Shown: piece after piece, positions 15,520 through 23,278 of the stretch
Numbering within the stretch: position 1 is the first letter of the stretch
How the letters are laid out: each line of letters opens with the position of its first letter
Position numbers and translations under genes: made by a program
Assembly: GCF_018860585.1 (NCBI RefSeq)
Contig: NZ_JAHKPR010000034.1
Location: 190 to 45,729 of the forward strand
Length of the DNA: 45,540 nt
From: Colwellia sp. E2M01
GTDB lineage: Bacteria > Pseudomonadota > Gammaproteobacteria > Enterobacterales > Alteromonadaceae
Direction of reading: 5' to 3'
Notes under the pieces: generated by a model
What the model saw: only the letters and a program-made list of their open reading frames with translations
Database searches by the model: none
Told to the model about the DNA's origin: nothing

Positions 15520-16314
15520 ATGATTTAACTTAACCACTAATCCTGAAAATAATCGATAGGTAGCAGGGTAAATACCATCTGGCTCTAAAAAGTCTTGATA
15601 GTGTTCGGTCATTTTAAACCACTTATCTTTACCAGAAAGCCCGCGGTTTTTCTTTTCTGCTAAATGGTTTGCCCCTAAGCCTTTTAATTCACGGGCTAAA
15701 TGAATCACATTTTGGTATTCCAAAATAATATCTTGACACTTTTGCTCTATCAACATAGATTTTTCATTGTGAAATAAAGTATTTATTTCTTTTACCGTTT
15801 TAAAATCAATCACGTGTTGGTCTTCATCAACTTTCGCCCATGAAGATTTTAGCTCGTGTAATGTTCCGTCAACAAGTGTGGTAAAAATAATTAGACCACC
15901 CGGCTTTAACACACGCAACATTTCAGTTATGGCTTCATCAAGAGGCTCAAACCACTGGATAACTAAATTGGAATATATAAAGTCAACGCTGTTATTTTGA
16001 AGTGGAATTTTATGTGCGTCACCTTGTAGCCATAAAATGCTTTCTTTTCTATTTTCTTCAGAAAATTTAAGCATCTCAAACGAGATATCTAAGCCAATTA
16101 CTTGTTTATAAGTACTCGCCAATAAGTCGGTAAAAAAACCAGTGCCTGAGCCTAAATCTAACACGGTAAGATCATGACGGTTTGGCAACCAAGACATTAA
16201 GTGTTTACCGGAAAAACGTTGTAGCCTTGCCGAAACATCATAAGATTTACTGGCAGATCCAAAGCTTTTAGCAATATTTACTCTGTTGTTTTTTTCTTGT
16301 TCTATATTTGCCAT
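15517..16314 (-). CDS. bioC: Malonyl-ACP O-methyltransferase
   Basis: A 265-aa SAM-dependent methyltransferase that methylates malonyl-ACP so that fatty-acid synthesis can make pimeloyl-ACP methyl ester. The SAM motif is VLDLGSGTGFF (about residues 50-60), followed by YSNLVIQW (motif II region). It overlaps bioF by one base (TAATG), which indicates translational coupling. No bioH, bioG or other ester-cleaving partner is in the cluster; one must be encoded elsewhere. Its stop codon forms part of a terminator stem. The start is ATG 16314. Confidence 0.92.
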   Translation of the reverse strand: MANIEQEKNNRVNIAKSFGSASKSYDVSARLQRFSGKHLMSWLPNRHDLTVLDLGSGTGFFTDLLASTYKQVIGLDISFEMLKFSEENRKESILWLQGDAHKIPLQNNSVDFIYSNLVIQWFEPLDEAITEMLRVLKPGGLIIFTTLVDGTLHELKSSWAKVDEDQHVIDFKTVKEINTLFHNEKSMLIEQKCQDIILEYQNVIHLARELKGLGANHLAEKKNRGLSGKDKWFKMTEHYQDFLEPDGIYPATYRLFSGLVVKLNH

Positions 16315-17483
16315 TAAGCTATTGCCTTATTAATACATCCCGCTAGGTATATGATATCTTTAGTGTTGTGGTTTGCGCATATCGTAACGCGTAACCTAGA
16401 ACTATTAACTGCAACCGTTGGTGGACGTATTGCTGTTAACCATATGCCTTGTTTTTTCAGTAAATCACTTACCGCTAATGCTTTTTTTTCATCACCAATT
16501 ATAATGGCGTGAATTGAAGATTGTGTAGTGATTAATTCAATATTATCGGCGAGTAAACGGGTAAATAATTCACTTAATTCACTAATTTTTTCTCGTCGCC
16601 ATTGCTCTTTTTGAGCTAATGAAATACTGGCTTTAGTTGCCCATGCAATCGCTGGCGAAATCGCTGTTGAATAAATATAGTGACGTGAAAAATTAACTAA
16701 ATAATCATGTAAGTTTTCATCGCAGGTTATAAAAGCGCCACTCGTCGCTAATGCTTTACCAAAGGTTGCCATAGTAATATCAACATTAGCAAGACTATTA
16801 CTGCCCTGTCCTTCACTGCCAACTATACCAATGCTGTGTGCATCATCTAAATAAAGCCATGCCTGCTTAGCTTTTGCTAATTGAGCTAATTCGTTAACAT
16901 TGGCTTGGCAACCGTCCATGCTAAAAACACCTTCAGAAGCAATAAGCTTGTTTGGTGATTGTTCACGACGCTGCAACAGGTTTGATAAATGATCAATATT
17001 ATTATGGTTAAAACGCTTAACGGTTGCATTACTTTGGTAAGCACCATCAATCATAGACGCGTGACTGAGTTTATCAAGAAAAAAATGACTACCCGCTGTT
17101 TTGCCTAAAGCATTAAAAATAGCTAAATTAGCACTAAAGCCGCTAGAAAAGAGTAAACATTTAGGTTTATTCAACCATTGGCATATTTCATCTTCAAGAG
17201 ATTGATGTGCATAATGATAACCGGTAACTAGACTTGAGCTGCTTGCACAAGTGCCAAACTTATCGGCGCCTTCTTGCAGAGCTTGATTGATTAATGGGTG
17301 ATTATTTAAACCTAAATAGTCATTAGATGAAAAATTAAGATAAGACTTATCATTAATCACAATCATATTGTCATTAATTACGGTATTTACAACGCTACTT
17401 TCTATTTGAGCACAAACCAGTTGACGATAACGAGACTTAGTTTTTTGCTCGTTAACGTCGGCGCGAATAAAATCAAAGGCCAT
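16314..17483 (-). CDS. bioF: 8-amino-7-oxononanoate synthase
   Basis: A 389-aa PLP enzyme of the alpha-oxoamine synthase family, joining pimeloyl-ACP and L-alanine. Key features are the PLP lysine K243 in ATFGKALATSGAF, LDDAHSIG (residues 212-219) for cofactor binding, and SSNDYLGL near the N-terminus. Full length. It is 81 bp downstream of bioB and overlaps bioC by one base. The start is ATG 17483 (MAFDFIRADV). Confidence 0.94.
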   Translation of the reverse strand: MAFDFIRADVNEQKTKSRYRQLVCAQIESSVVNTVINDNMIVINDKSYLNFSSNDYLGLNNHPLINQALQEGADKFGTCASSSSLVTGYHYAHQSLEDEICQWLNKPKCLLFSSGFSANLAIFNALGKTAGSHFFLDKLSHASMIDGAYQSNATVKRFNHNNIDHLSNLLQRREQSPNKLIASEGVFSMDGCQANVNELAQLAKAKQAWLYLDDAHSIGIVGSEGQGSNSLANVDITMATFGKALATSGAFITCDENLHDYLVNFSRHYIYSTAISPAIAWATKASISLAQKEQWRREKISELSELFTRLLADNIELITTQSSIHAIIIGDEKKALAVSDLLKKQGIWLTAIRPPTVAVNSSRLRVTICANHNTKDIIYLAGCINKAIA

Positions 17484-17564
17484 ATTTATACTTTCTCAGG
17501 GTAATTTATCAGAATAAGGTATTAGCCATTCTGATAAATTTACGCACTAACTTACTCGTTATAA

Positions 17565-18623
17565 TTACACTGAAGCATTATAGAATAAGTCACTGTGCTG
17601 CTGATCAACAATAGCTGTTTTTAAGATTTTATCAGATAATTCGGTATCGCCTGCAACTGTTTCGGTATTGATACCTAGTTTTTCAAACAAGGCGATATCT
17701 TGATTAGTTTCAGGATTTTCAGTAGTTAATAATTTACAACCGTAAAATATTGAGTTAGCGCCAGCAAGGAAACACATAGCTTGCATTTGCTCGTTCATCG
17801 CCGTACGACCTGCTGATAAACGGACATGGCTTTGTGGCATCATGATACGGGCAACGGCAATACAGCGTATAAAATCAAAACTATCTAAATCGTCAACGTC
17901 TGCTAAAGGTGTCCCTTCAACCTTAACCAGCATGTTAATTGGTACACTTTCAGGTTGCGGGCTTAGGTTGGCTAATTGAATTAATAAAGATGCGCGATCT
18001 ACCGCTTTTTCACCTAAACCAACAATACCGCCACTACATACTTTCATACCAGCACCACGAACATTGTCTAAGGTATCTAATCTATCTTGATAGGTACGTG
18101 TAGTAATAATTTGGTTGTAATGCTCAGGGGACGTATCTAGGTTATGGTTGTAGTAATCTAAACCTGCGTCGTTTAATTGATCTGCTTGTTCACCTGATAA
18201 CATACCTAATGTCATACAAGTTTCCATGCCAAGCGCTTTTACACTTTTTACCATATCTAGTACGTAAGGCATATCACGCTCTTTCGGGTTACGCCATGCA
18301 GCGCCCATACAAAAACGGGTTGAGCCCATTTCTTTAGCACGTTGTGCAGCTTCTAGTACTTTTTCAACCGCTAATAAGCTTTCTTTTTCTAAATCAGTTT
18401 TATTACGAGCACTTTGTGAACAGTATTTACAATCTTCTGGACATGCACCGGTTTTAATCGAAAGCAAAGTACTTACTTGTACTTCATTTGGATTAAAGTT
18501 CTCACGATGAACCGTTTGCGCTTTAAACATTAGATCGTTAAAAGGCATAGCAAATAATTCATTTACTTCTTTTAAATTCCAATTATGGCGTACGATAGAG
18601 TTTACTGACTGGGCTTGTGACAT
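17565..18623 (-). CDS. bioB: Biotin synthase (radical SAM)
   Basis: A 352-aa radical SAM enzyme inserting sulfur into dethiobiotin. The [4Fe-4S] motif is CPEDCKYC (C61, C65, C68). The cysteines CMTLG and [10 protein letters not shown] and the Arg in RLSAGRTAM match the ligands of the second cluster. Full length. It is the promoter-proximal gene of the minus-strand biotin operon and diverges from bioA across 225 bp that hold a dyad. The start is ATG 18623 ([11 protein letters not shown]). Confidence 0.96.
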   Translation of the reverse strand: MSQAQSVNSIVRHNWNLKEVNELFAMPFNDLMFKAQTVHRENFNPNEVQVSTLLSIKTGACPEDCKYCSQSARNKTDLEKESLLAVEKVLEAAQRAKEMGSTRFCMGAAWRNPKERDMPYVLDMVKSVKALGMETCMTLGMLSGEQADQLNDAGLDYYNHNLDTSPEHYNQIITTRTYQDRLDTLDNVRGAGMKVCSGGIVGLGEKAVDRASLLIQLANLSPQPESVPINMLVKVEGTPLADVDDLDSFDFIRCIAVARIMMPQSHVRLSAGRTAMNEQMQAMCFLAGANSIFYGCKLLTTENPETNQDIALFEKLGINTETVAGDTELSDKILKTAIVDQQHSDLFYNASV

Positions 18624-18722
18624 TGTTATTTGCTCTGCTTAAAGTACTTACGACAGTACTTATTTATAAATAATAAGACGTAAATAATAGTTAAAAGGAC
18701 AATTTATTTTTAAGCTCATAAT

Positions 18723-18770
18723 TTGGTAATTAAGGCTATAAATTAAGGCTATATATGACTTAATTGCCAA
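18723..18770. promoter_or_regulatory. Dyad and tandem repeat in the divergent bioB-bioA promoter region
   Basis: TTGGTAATTAAG (18723-18734) is an 11/12 inverted match to CTTAATTGCCAA (18759-18770). Inside it, the 13-mer AATTAAGGCTATA is repeated in tandem at 18728-18740 and 18741-18753. It lies midway between the two divergent starts and could be a shared operator. It does not resemble the TTGTAAACC-type half-sites used by BirA in enterobacteria. Structure seen; regulator unknown. Confidence 0.55.
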
Positions 18771-18848
18771 TTGCATCTAGTTTGCTTAACAGGTAGTCTA
18801 ACCACACTTTTTATGATGTCAACGACACAAGAGACTCTTAGTTAACAA

Positions 18849-20186
18849 ATGAGCAATAAACAATCAACACTACTCTCTGAACAAAACTCTTTGTTGCAGT
18901 TTGATAAAGAAAACGTATGGCACCCTTATACATCTATGTCTGAGCCATTACCAAGTTATTTAGTAGAAAGCGCACAAGGCGTGATGATTAATCTCGCAAG
19001 TGGCGAGCAACTGATTGATGGCATGTCGTCTTGGTGGTCAGTTTTACACGGTTATAACCACCCTATTTTAAATAAAGCATTGCAAGATCAGGCAGCTAAA
19101 ATGTCACATGTGATGTTTGGCGGCTTAACACATCAAAGTGCCATCACTTTATGTGAAAAGTTAATTCGATTAACCCCACAGGGTTTAGATAAAGTCTTTT
19201 TATCTGATTCAGGCTCGGTAAGTGTTGAAGTAGCGATGAAAATGGCTCTGCAATATCAGCATGCTGTTGCCGCTAACAATAAAGCGCCCTTAACAAAAAC
19301 TAAGTTATTAACCGTTAAAAATGGCTATCACGGCGACACCTTTGCTGCCATGTCGGTTTGCGATCCTGTTACTGGAATGCATCAAATATTTGAGCAAGTA
19401 CTCATGCAACATTATTTTGCACCTGCACCAAGTATTAAGTTTGGTGAAACGTGGTCAACTGATGAAACGATTGAGTTAACTAAGTTGTTTGCCAATCACC
19501 ACAATGAGATAGCGGCTTTTATCATTGAGCCTATTGTACAAGGTACAGGTGGTATGCGCTTTTATCACCCTGAGTATTTAAAAGCCTGTCGTCAACTGTG
19601 TGATCAATATGATGTCTTAATGATTGTTGATGAAATTGCGACAGGTTTTGGCCGAACAGGTAAGTTATTTGCGTGTGAATGGGCTGATATTAGCCCGGAT
19701 ATTATGTGTTTAGGTAAAACTTTAACTGGCGGCTACATTACCCTTGCTGCAACTTTATGCTCTAGCCATATTGCTAAAACCATCAGTAAAGGTGAAGCGG
19801 GATGTTTTATGCATGGTCCAACTTTTATGGGCAATGCCCTAGCCTGCGCTGTAGCCAACGCCAGCATTGATTTATTGATTAAAAACGATTGGCAAGCGCA
19901 AGTAAAAAATATTGAAAATACCTTAACTACCCTACTTAACCCGTTAATTCATCATCAACGTGTTAAAGATGTGCGAGTATTAGGCAGTATTGGCGCGGTT
20001 GAATGCAAGCAAGCGGTTAACGTAGCTAATATTCAAAAACGATTTGTTGAATTGGGTGTGTGGATCCGCCCTTTTGGTAAACTTATTTATATTATTCCGC
20101 CACTTATTATTACCACCGAGCAATTAACGTGTTTGGCCGGTGCAATAGCGACAGTGTTAGCAGAAGATGAGTGTTTTTCTAGTTAA
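18849..20186 (+). CDS. bioA: Adenosylmethionine-8-amino-7-oxononanoate aminotransferase
   Basis: A 445-aa class III PLP aminotransferase converting KAPA to DAPA with SAM as amino donor. The PLP lysine is K290 (CLGKTLTGGYI), the pyridine-binding aspartate is D261 (VDEIATGFGRTG), and WHPYTSM near the N-terminus is typical of BioA. Full length and intact. It diverges from bioBFC. Its last ~240 coding bases plus ~55 downstream bases are repeated at 22566-22864, so this 3' end may have been exchanged or supplied by an insertion. There is no strong ribosome-binding site before ATG 18849. Confidence 0.95.
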   Translation: MSNKQSTLLSEQNSLLQFDKENVWHPYTSMSEPLPSYLVESAQGVMINLASGEQLIDGMSSWWSVLHGYNHPILNKALQDQAAKMSHVMFGGLTHQSAITLCEKLIRLTPQGLDKVFLSDSGSVSVEVAMKMALQYQHAVAANNKAPLTKTKLLTVKNGYHGDTFAAMSVCDPVTGMHQIFEQVLMQHYFAPAPSIKFGETWSTDETIELTKLFANHHNEIAAFIIEPIVQGTGGMRFYHPEYLKACRQLCDQYDVLMIVDEIATGFGRTGKLFACEWADISPDIMCLGKTLTGGYITLAATLCSSHIAKTISKGEAGCFMHGPTFMGNALACAVANASIDLLIKNDWQAQVKNIENTLTTLLNPLIHHQRVKDVRVLGSIGAVECKQAVNVANIQKRFVELGVWIRPFGKLIYIIPPLIITTEQLTCLAGAIATVLAEDECFSS

Positions 20187-20242
20187 CAATTAATGACTGA
20201 GTTGGTTAATTATTTACGAAAGTAAGTAGCCAACCATTATTT
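19944..20242 (+). repeat. Direct repeat copy 1: 3' end of bioA
   Basis: This 299-bp segment (bioA codons from about 366 onward plus 56 bp of downstream sequence) recurs at 22566-22864 in the same orientation, offset 2622 bp. I count 8 substitutions. Within the coding part nearly all are third-position synonymous changes, with one Glu/Asp change. The two copies therefore diverged while both were under protein-level selection, as alleles of different lineages would. Confidence 0.9.
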
Positions 20243-20267
20243 GCCCTGCTTTACGGGCTTGTTAGCC
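20228..20267 (-). mobile_element. attC-like site, end of the two-TM gene cassette
   Basis: Read on the minus strand: heptamer GGCTAAC (20267-20261), a small GCCC/GGGC hairpin, and heptamer GTTGGCT (20234-20228). The stop codon TAA of the upstream gene lies inside the first heptamer, a common integron cassette arrangement. GGCTAAC is the exact inverse of GTTAGCC at the other end of the same cassette (21121-21115), as expected from circular cassette excision and insertion. It is short for an attC (40 bp), so confidence is limited. Confidence 0.4.
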
Positions 20268-21083
20268 GCTTTTACCGTTGAGACAATTAATTAAAAGGTC
20301 TAAGTCTCTAGCTTCATATATTTTATCGTAAACAACTGAATCATCAGTTGTAATCTCATAATTAATATTTGAAAAAGATATCGCAGTTTTTCCCCACTCT
20401 CCAAGTTCACCGTCGAAAAGAACTATAAGAGTTTTAAAGCAAGTTGATATGTATCTATAAACTTCAAAAGGAAATACTCTTCCATCATCGTCATTAGTCC
20501 TAACATTTAAATCGCACTTCATACCAATACAACTTAAAATACGATCGGCTACCTCACATATTTCAACAAAGCGACATAGTGTTTCATTTTGCATTTTAAT
20601 ATTGGATTTATAATCTGTTAATAGTGAAATAAGCCCCTCTATTTCAGTTGATAAAATTAACAGAAAACCTGAATTTAAACTAAAGTCTCCGAATTTAGCT
20701 GAATCATAAAAATTATGGTAAGCAACCATACTTTTAGTTTGAATTGAAATATTTTCAATGTAGCCTGCTTCAATATATTTAAGATTATTTCTAAAGTGCT
20801 CAATATGATTTTTATATTGTAAAAGTTGATTGTTGTTTTTTAACTCTTTGAGGTTTTTATTTTGTAAATCTATTACGGTTTCTTGTTGGTGAAATCTGAG
20901 GTAAGAAAATAAGACACCCATGAGCACGAAAAAACCGGCGATTAATCTAAATGCTTCGCTGTACTTACTTACTAATTGAGAAATACAATTATTATCTACA
21001 TAGTTTAACGATACTAATAATATTAAAGATATACATAAGATAGATCCAACAATCAAAACTACCTTTAAAATGAACTTACCCAA
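20262..21083 (-). CDS. Two-TM membrane protein of a cassette, unknown function
   Basis: A 273-aa protein I do not recognise. Two hydrophobic helices lie at the N-terminus (about residues 5-27 and 44-62), then a polar, probably helical segment rich in Lys, Asn, Gln and Leu (about 65-105) and a cytoplasmic domain of about 160 residues. The layout resembles small membrane-anchored sensors or phage-defence-type proteins, but no catalytic motif is visible and I assign no function. The start is ATG 21083 (MGKFILKVVL). The stop codon is inside an attC heptamer, which supports a cassette origin. It is AT-rich, unlike the next cassette gene, which argues for separate sources. Confidence 0.6.
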   Translation of the reverse strand: MGKFILKVVLIVGSILCISLILLVSLNYVDNNCISQLVSKYSEAFRLIAGFFVLMGVLFSYLRFHQQETVIDLQNKNLKELKNNNQLLQYKNHIEHFRNNLKYIEAGYIENISIQTKSMVAYHNFYDSAKFGDFSLNSGFLLILSTEIEGLISLLTDYKSNIKMQNETLCRFVEICEVADRILSCIGMKCDLNVRTNDDDGRVFPFEVYRYISTCFKTLIVLFDGELGEWGKTAISFSNINYEITTDDSVVYDKIYEARDLDLLINCLNGKSG

Positions 21084-21114
21084 TACTTACTCCGAAATTT
21101 GACTTTGAACAAAC

Positions 21115-21213
21115 GGCTAACGCCTGAATTCAGCGGCATTTGATGCGACGCCTGTTTTTGCGGAAGAAAAAATGGGTGGCGGGTCAAATGTCCTCTGCAA
21201 TGATTTGTTGGGC
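21115..21213. mobile_element. attC-like integron recombination site
   Basis: Outer heptamers are GGCTAAC (21115-21121) and GTTGGGC (21207-21213); the latter fits GTTRRRY. Between them CAGCGGCATTTGA (21131-21143) pairs with TCAAATGTCCTCTG (21184-21197), leaving an unpaired base and a mismatch, and the outer ATTCAG pairs with CTGCAAT leaving another unpaired G. Such extrahelical bases on one arm are the hallmark of attC. The total of 99 bp is within the known range. It lies between two minus-strand cassette genes, 84 bp after one stop and 32 bp before the next start. Confidence 0.7.
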
Positions 21214-21296
21214 GTCAACTCACCCATGCTCTGAATTTATGAAATTTGCTAAATGCAGACATTAGATTCCAGTCTTTTTTTACTTCGATATTACGG

Positions 21297-22412
21297 TTAG
21301 TACCCCATAGCGGAACCGGTAACTTCCAGAATGCCCATAATCACGCTAAAAGATGAACCGCCTCTTTCTTCTGACGTCGTTGTCTCGACAGGAGCAAGGG
21401 CGAGGAGTTGACGGCGTTTAGTTTCAATCCGCTGAAAGCTGCCAGCATAGCTTTTTGCAAGTCGACCTGTACTGTCCGGTCGATTCAGATCTGCTCCGAG
21501 CTCAATCAAAGTGGCTGCATAATCGTTCTTATCGAAAAATCGCGCCATGTGTAAGGCTGTTACTTGGCGCGTTTGGCGGTTGTAGGCGTGCGGGGAACTG
21601 GCATCGTAAACAACTGACCTCGACACTAGCTTGTTTGCCTGTGCGCCATATTGAACCAGCATTTTCGCCGCGGCTGAGGCCATCACTTGATCAGTATAGA
21701 TAGCTAGGTTGGTTAGCATGGTCTCTTTAGCGTTTAAGTACGGATATTCCGTGTTGGGATCAACTCCATGATCGAGCAAGATTTTTAGTAGTGCCAATCG
21801 CTCAGACGCCGTTGATCTATTTATAGTTAGATCATGTAACACATCAAGTTGCATTGGCCTGCCATATTCCGGCAAGACCATGGGGTCACCACCTAAAGCC
21901 AGAAGCTTTTTCACTCCGCTATTGATTTCGGCTTGAGTACGTTCGTGCCTAAAGGAATACTTCATGGAGACGTACCCGGAACCGACGAGGTAATGCAGAC
22001 AGTTTGTATAGTTTACTTTTTGAACAGGATAAGTCTTCTCCAGCAATTCCATAATATCGAATGCCCCTAATCCACAGGCCAACTCAGCTGCAGGCACATT
22101 GACTGGTGTGGCTCTGAACCCACCTTCAACCGGCCGATGCCAAATAGATACGTTGTGCACTGCATCCTGCGAAATCAAATAGCGAACCGCGTCAATATTT
22201 CTATGATAGATTGCCGGCGCTGTGGCATTCGGATATAAATCACCCGCACTAAAAGGGCTTTCAGCCTGCAAAATGTAAGGGTTGTTTTTATATCGCTTAA
22301 GTTCGTCAGCTCCCCCTCCCATTAGAGCATTGTTAATACGAACAGCGTCTGCAGCATGGTTGGCACAACCCGACAGCAGCAGTGCAGAAAAAAAACAAAT
22401 GAGGTATCGCAT
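21297..22412 (-). CDS. Ankyrin-repeat lipoprotein of a cassette
   Basis: A 371-aa lipoprotein. The start at ATG 22412 gives MRYLICFFSALLLSGC, a lipoprotein signal with lipobox LLSGC, preceded by CAGGAAAA; the open frame runs further up to 22484. The rest is ankyrin-like: LLKILLDHGVDPNTE and TALHMARFFDKNDYAATLI, then ELGADLNRPDSTG. It is probably an envelope protein mediating protein contacts, with no enzymatic motif. The sequence is visibly richer in G and C than all neighbours, with different codon preference, indicating transfer from another organism. It is followed downstream by an attC-like site, as in an integron cassette. Its upstream flank carries two copies of a 28-bp repeat. Confidence 0.8.
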   Translation of the reverse strand: MRYLICFFSALLLSGCANHAADAVRINNALMGGGADELKRYKNNPYILQAESPFSAGDLYPNATAPAIYHRNIDAVRYLISQDAVHNVSIWHRPVEGGFRATPVNVPAAELACGLGAFDIMELLEKTYPVQKVNYTNCLHYLVGSGYVSMKYSFRHERTQAEINSGVKKLLALGGDPMVLPEYGRPMQLDVLHDLTINRSTASERLALLKILLDHGVDPNTEYPYLNAKETMLTNLAIYTDQVMASAAAKMLVQYGAQANKLVSRSVVYDASSPHAYNRQTRQVTALHMARFFDKNDYAATLIELGADLNRPDSTGRLAKSYAGSFQRIETKRRQLLALAPVETTTSEERGGSSFSVIMGILEVTGSAMGY

Positions 22413-22450
22413 GATTTTAGTTTTCCTGTGTGGGAGGAGTGCTAGATTAT

Positions 22451-22478
22451 AACTTACTATGCTACCCATGATTACGTC
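22451..22478. repeat. 28-bp direct repeat, copy 1
   Basis: A 28-bp sequence starting AACTTACTATGC and ending CATGATTACGTC. It recurs at 22529-22556 with one difference, 78 bp apart. It lies upstream of the ankyrin lipoprotein gene. It may be a duplicated promoter or recombination site at the cassette entry point; nothing more can be read from it. Confidence 0.7.
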
Positions 22479-22528
22479 AATCAATCAAAGTATATCGCTT
22501 TGAAAAATAAAGTTAGAACAGTTTAAAG

Positions 22529-22556
22529 AACTTACTATGCCACCCATGATTACGTC
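22529..22556. repeat. 28-bp direct repeat, copy 2
   Basis: The second copy of the repeat at 22451-22478, with C for T at the 13th base. It ends 9 bp before the second copy of the bioA 3' end begins (22566), so it marks the right boundary of the inserted segment. Confidence 0.7.
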
Positions 22557-22565
22557 CTTTCCCCC

Positions 22566-22864
22566 TTAGTTCATCATCAACGTGTCAAAGATGTACGAGT
22601 GTTAGGCAGTATTGGCGCGGTTGAATGCAAGCAAGCGGTTAACGTAGCAAATATTCAAAAACGATTTGTTGAATTGGGTGTGTGGATCCGCCCTTTTGGT
22701 AAACTTATTTATATTATTCCGCCGCTTATTATTACCACCGAGCAATTAACGTGTTTGGCCGGCGCAATAGCGACAGTGTTAGCAGAAGATGACTGTTTTT
22801 CTAGTTAACAATTAATGACTGAGTTGGTTAATTATTTACGAAAGTAAGTAGCCAACCATTATTT
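22566..22864 (+). pseudogene. Truncated bioA 3' fragment, direct repeat copy 2
   Basis: This is the last part of bioA again, without start, PLP lysine or N-terminal two thirds. Codons from LGSIGAVECKQA to the end CFSS are intact and differ from bioA in one residue (Asp for Glu near the end). About 55 bp of shared downstream sequence follow, after which the two copies lose similarity gradually. It is a non-functional gene fragment and most likely the displaced or donor end of an integration event. Confidence 0.9.
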
Positions 22865-22908
22865 ACCTTGTTTGTTTGAAAAACTTGTTATAAGCCACTT
22901 ACTCTACA

Positions 22909-23050
22909 CTATTTCTTAATATTTTTTGAAATAAAAGCAAGTAGTTGTTCAGAGCTTTGAATCGTTAAACGCTGCTCTGGAATCTGGTGCAATTTAATAT
23001 TTAAGTACTCAGGTAAACGACCACAAAACCAAATTGGAATCGTCTTGATC
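22909..23050 (-). pseudogene. 3' fragment of an unidentified gene
   Basis: The minus-strand frame reads PIWFCGRLPEYLNIKLHQIP, continues EQRLTIQSSEQLLAFISKN and stops at TAG (22909-22911). The upstream part of the frame soon meets a stop and overlaps the next gene in another frame, so only the C-terminus survives. The gene is convergent with the bioA fragment and 45 bp from it; together they may be a remnant of the ancestral order. The right limit of about 23050 is approximate. I do not recognise the family. Confidence 0.4.
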
Positions 23051-23215
23051 TTCGATAATAGTCCAGCTACCTTGGACGCTTAGTTTTGTTCCGGCTTTAT
23101 TTTGCAGTGCTTGAAGAGCGAGGTAGACTGTTTTATACCCGATAGAGCTGCTTTCATTGGAAAAGGACGGAAAAGCGATTAATGCGCTCAAGAACGCTAT
23201 AGATATAATTTTCAC
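23009..23215 (-). CDS. Small exported protein, probably truncated
   Basis: A 68-aa product from GTG 23215, which follows GGAGAG at good spacing. Residues 1-20 (KIISIAFLSALIAFPSFS) form a signal peptide. The mature part ends GSWTIIEDQDDSNLVLWSFT. Small periplasmic proteins I recall with this W-T-I ... LWSFT pattern continue with P..HPAYPSVVKR, so this copy seems to stop early, where it runs into the unrelated gene fragment at 22909-23050. It follows directly after an attC-like site at 23231-23278, so it looks like the start of a cassette whose end, with its attC, was lost. Function unknown. Confidence 0.5.
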   Translation of the reverse strand: MKIISIAFLSALIAFPSFSNESSSIGYKTVYLALQALQNKAGTKLSVQGSWTIIEDQDDSNLVLWSFT

Positions 23216-23230
23216 TAAACTCTCCGTGTT

Positions 23231-23278
23231 ACATAACACCAGGTTCACCGGCTTGTTCGGTGAAACCCTTTGTTAGCT
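23231..23278 (-). mobile_element. attC-like site after the S41-type peptidase gene
   Basis: On the minus strand: AGCTAAC (23278-23272), then GGGTTTCACCG and CCGGTGAACC as two arms around a 6-nt loop, then GTTATGT (23237-23231). The arms pair with extra unpaired bases on one side, as in attC sites. The length is 48 bp, at the short end. The peptidase frame reads through the first heptamer and stops inside the site, which is common in cassette genes. Confidence 0.55.

Larger units (their letters stand above)
20243..22565. mobile_element. Inserted cassette-like segment between duplicated bioA ends
   Basis: 2323 bp of sequence unrelated to the flanks lies between the two 299-bp bioA repeats. It holds two minus-strand genes, an attC-like site between them (21115-21213), part of a second one at its left edge, and a 28-bp direct repeat near its right edge. 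No integrase, transposase or terminal inverted repeat is present. Two explanations fit: integration of a circular molecule carrying a bioA 3' fragment by homologous recombination, or a cassette insertion followed by a duplication. Confidence 0.65.

Noticed and set aside
22451-22556. The ATGATTACG inside the 28-bp repeats resembles the start of lacZ-alpha in cloning vectors
   Set aside because: Only about nine bases agree, surrounding bases differ, and both copies lie in continuous chromosomal-looking sequence. Vector contamination is not supported.
22599-22808. 69-codon frame in the second bioA copy as a real small protein
   Set aside because: It is simply the C-terminal end of BioA without the cofactor site. 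No start signal supports translation, so I treat it as a gene fragment.
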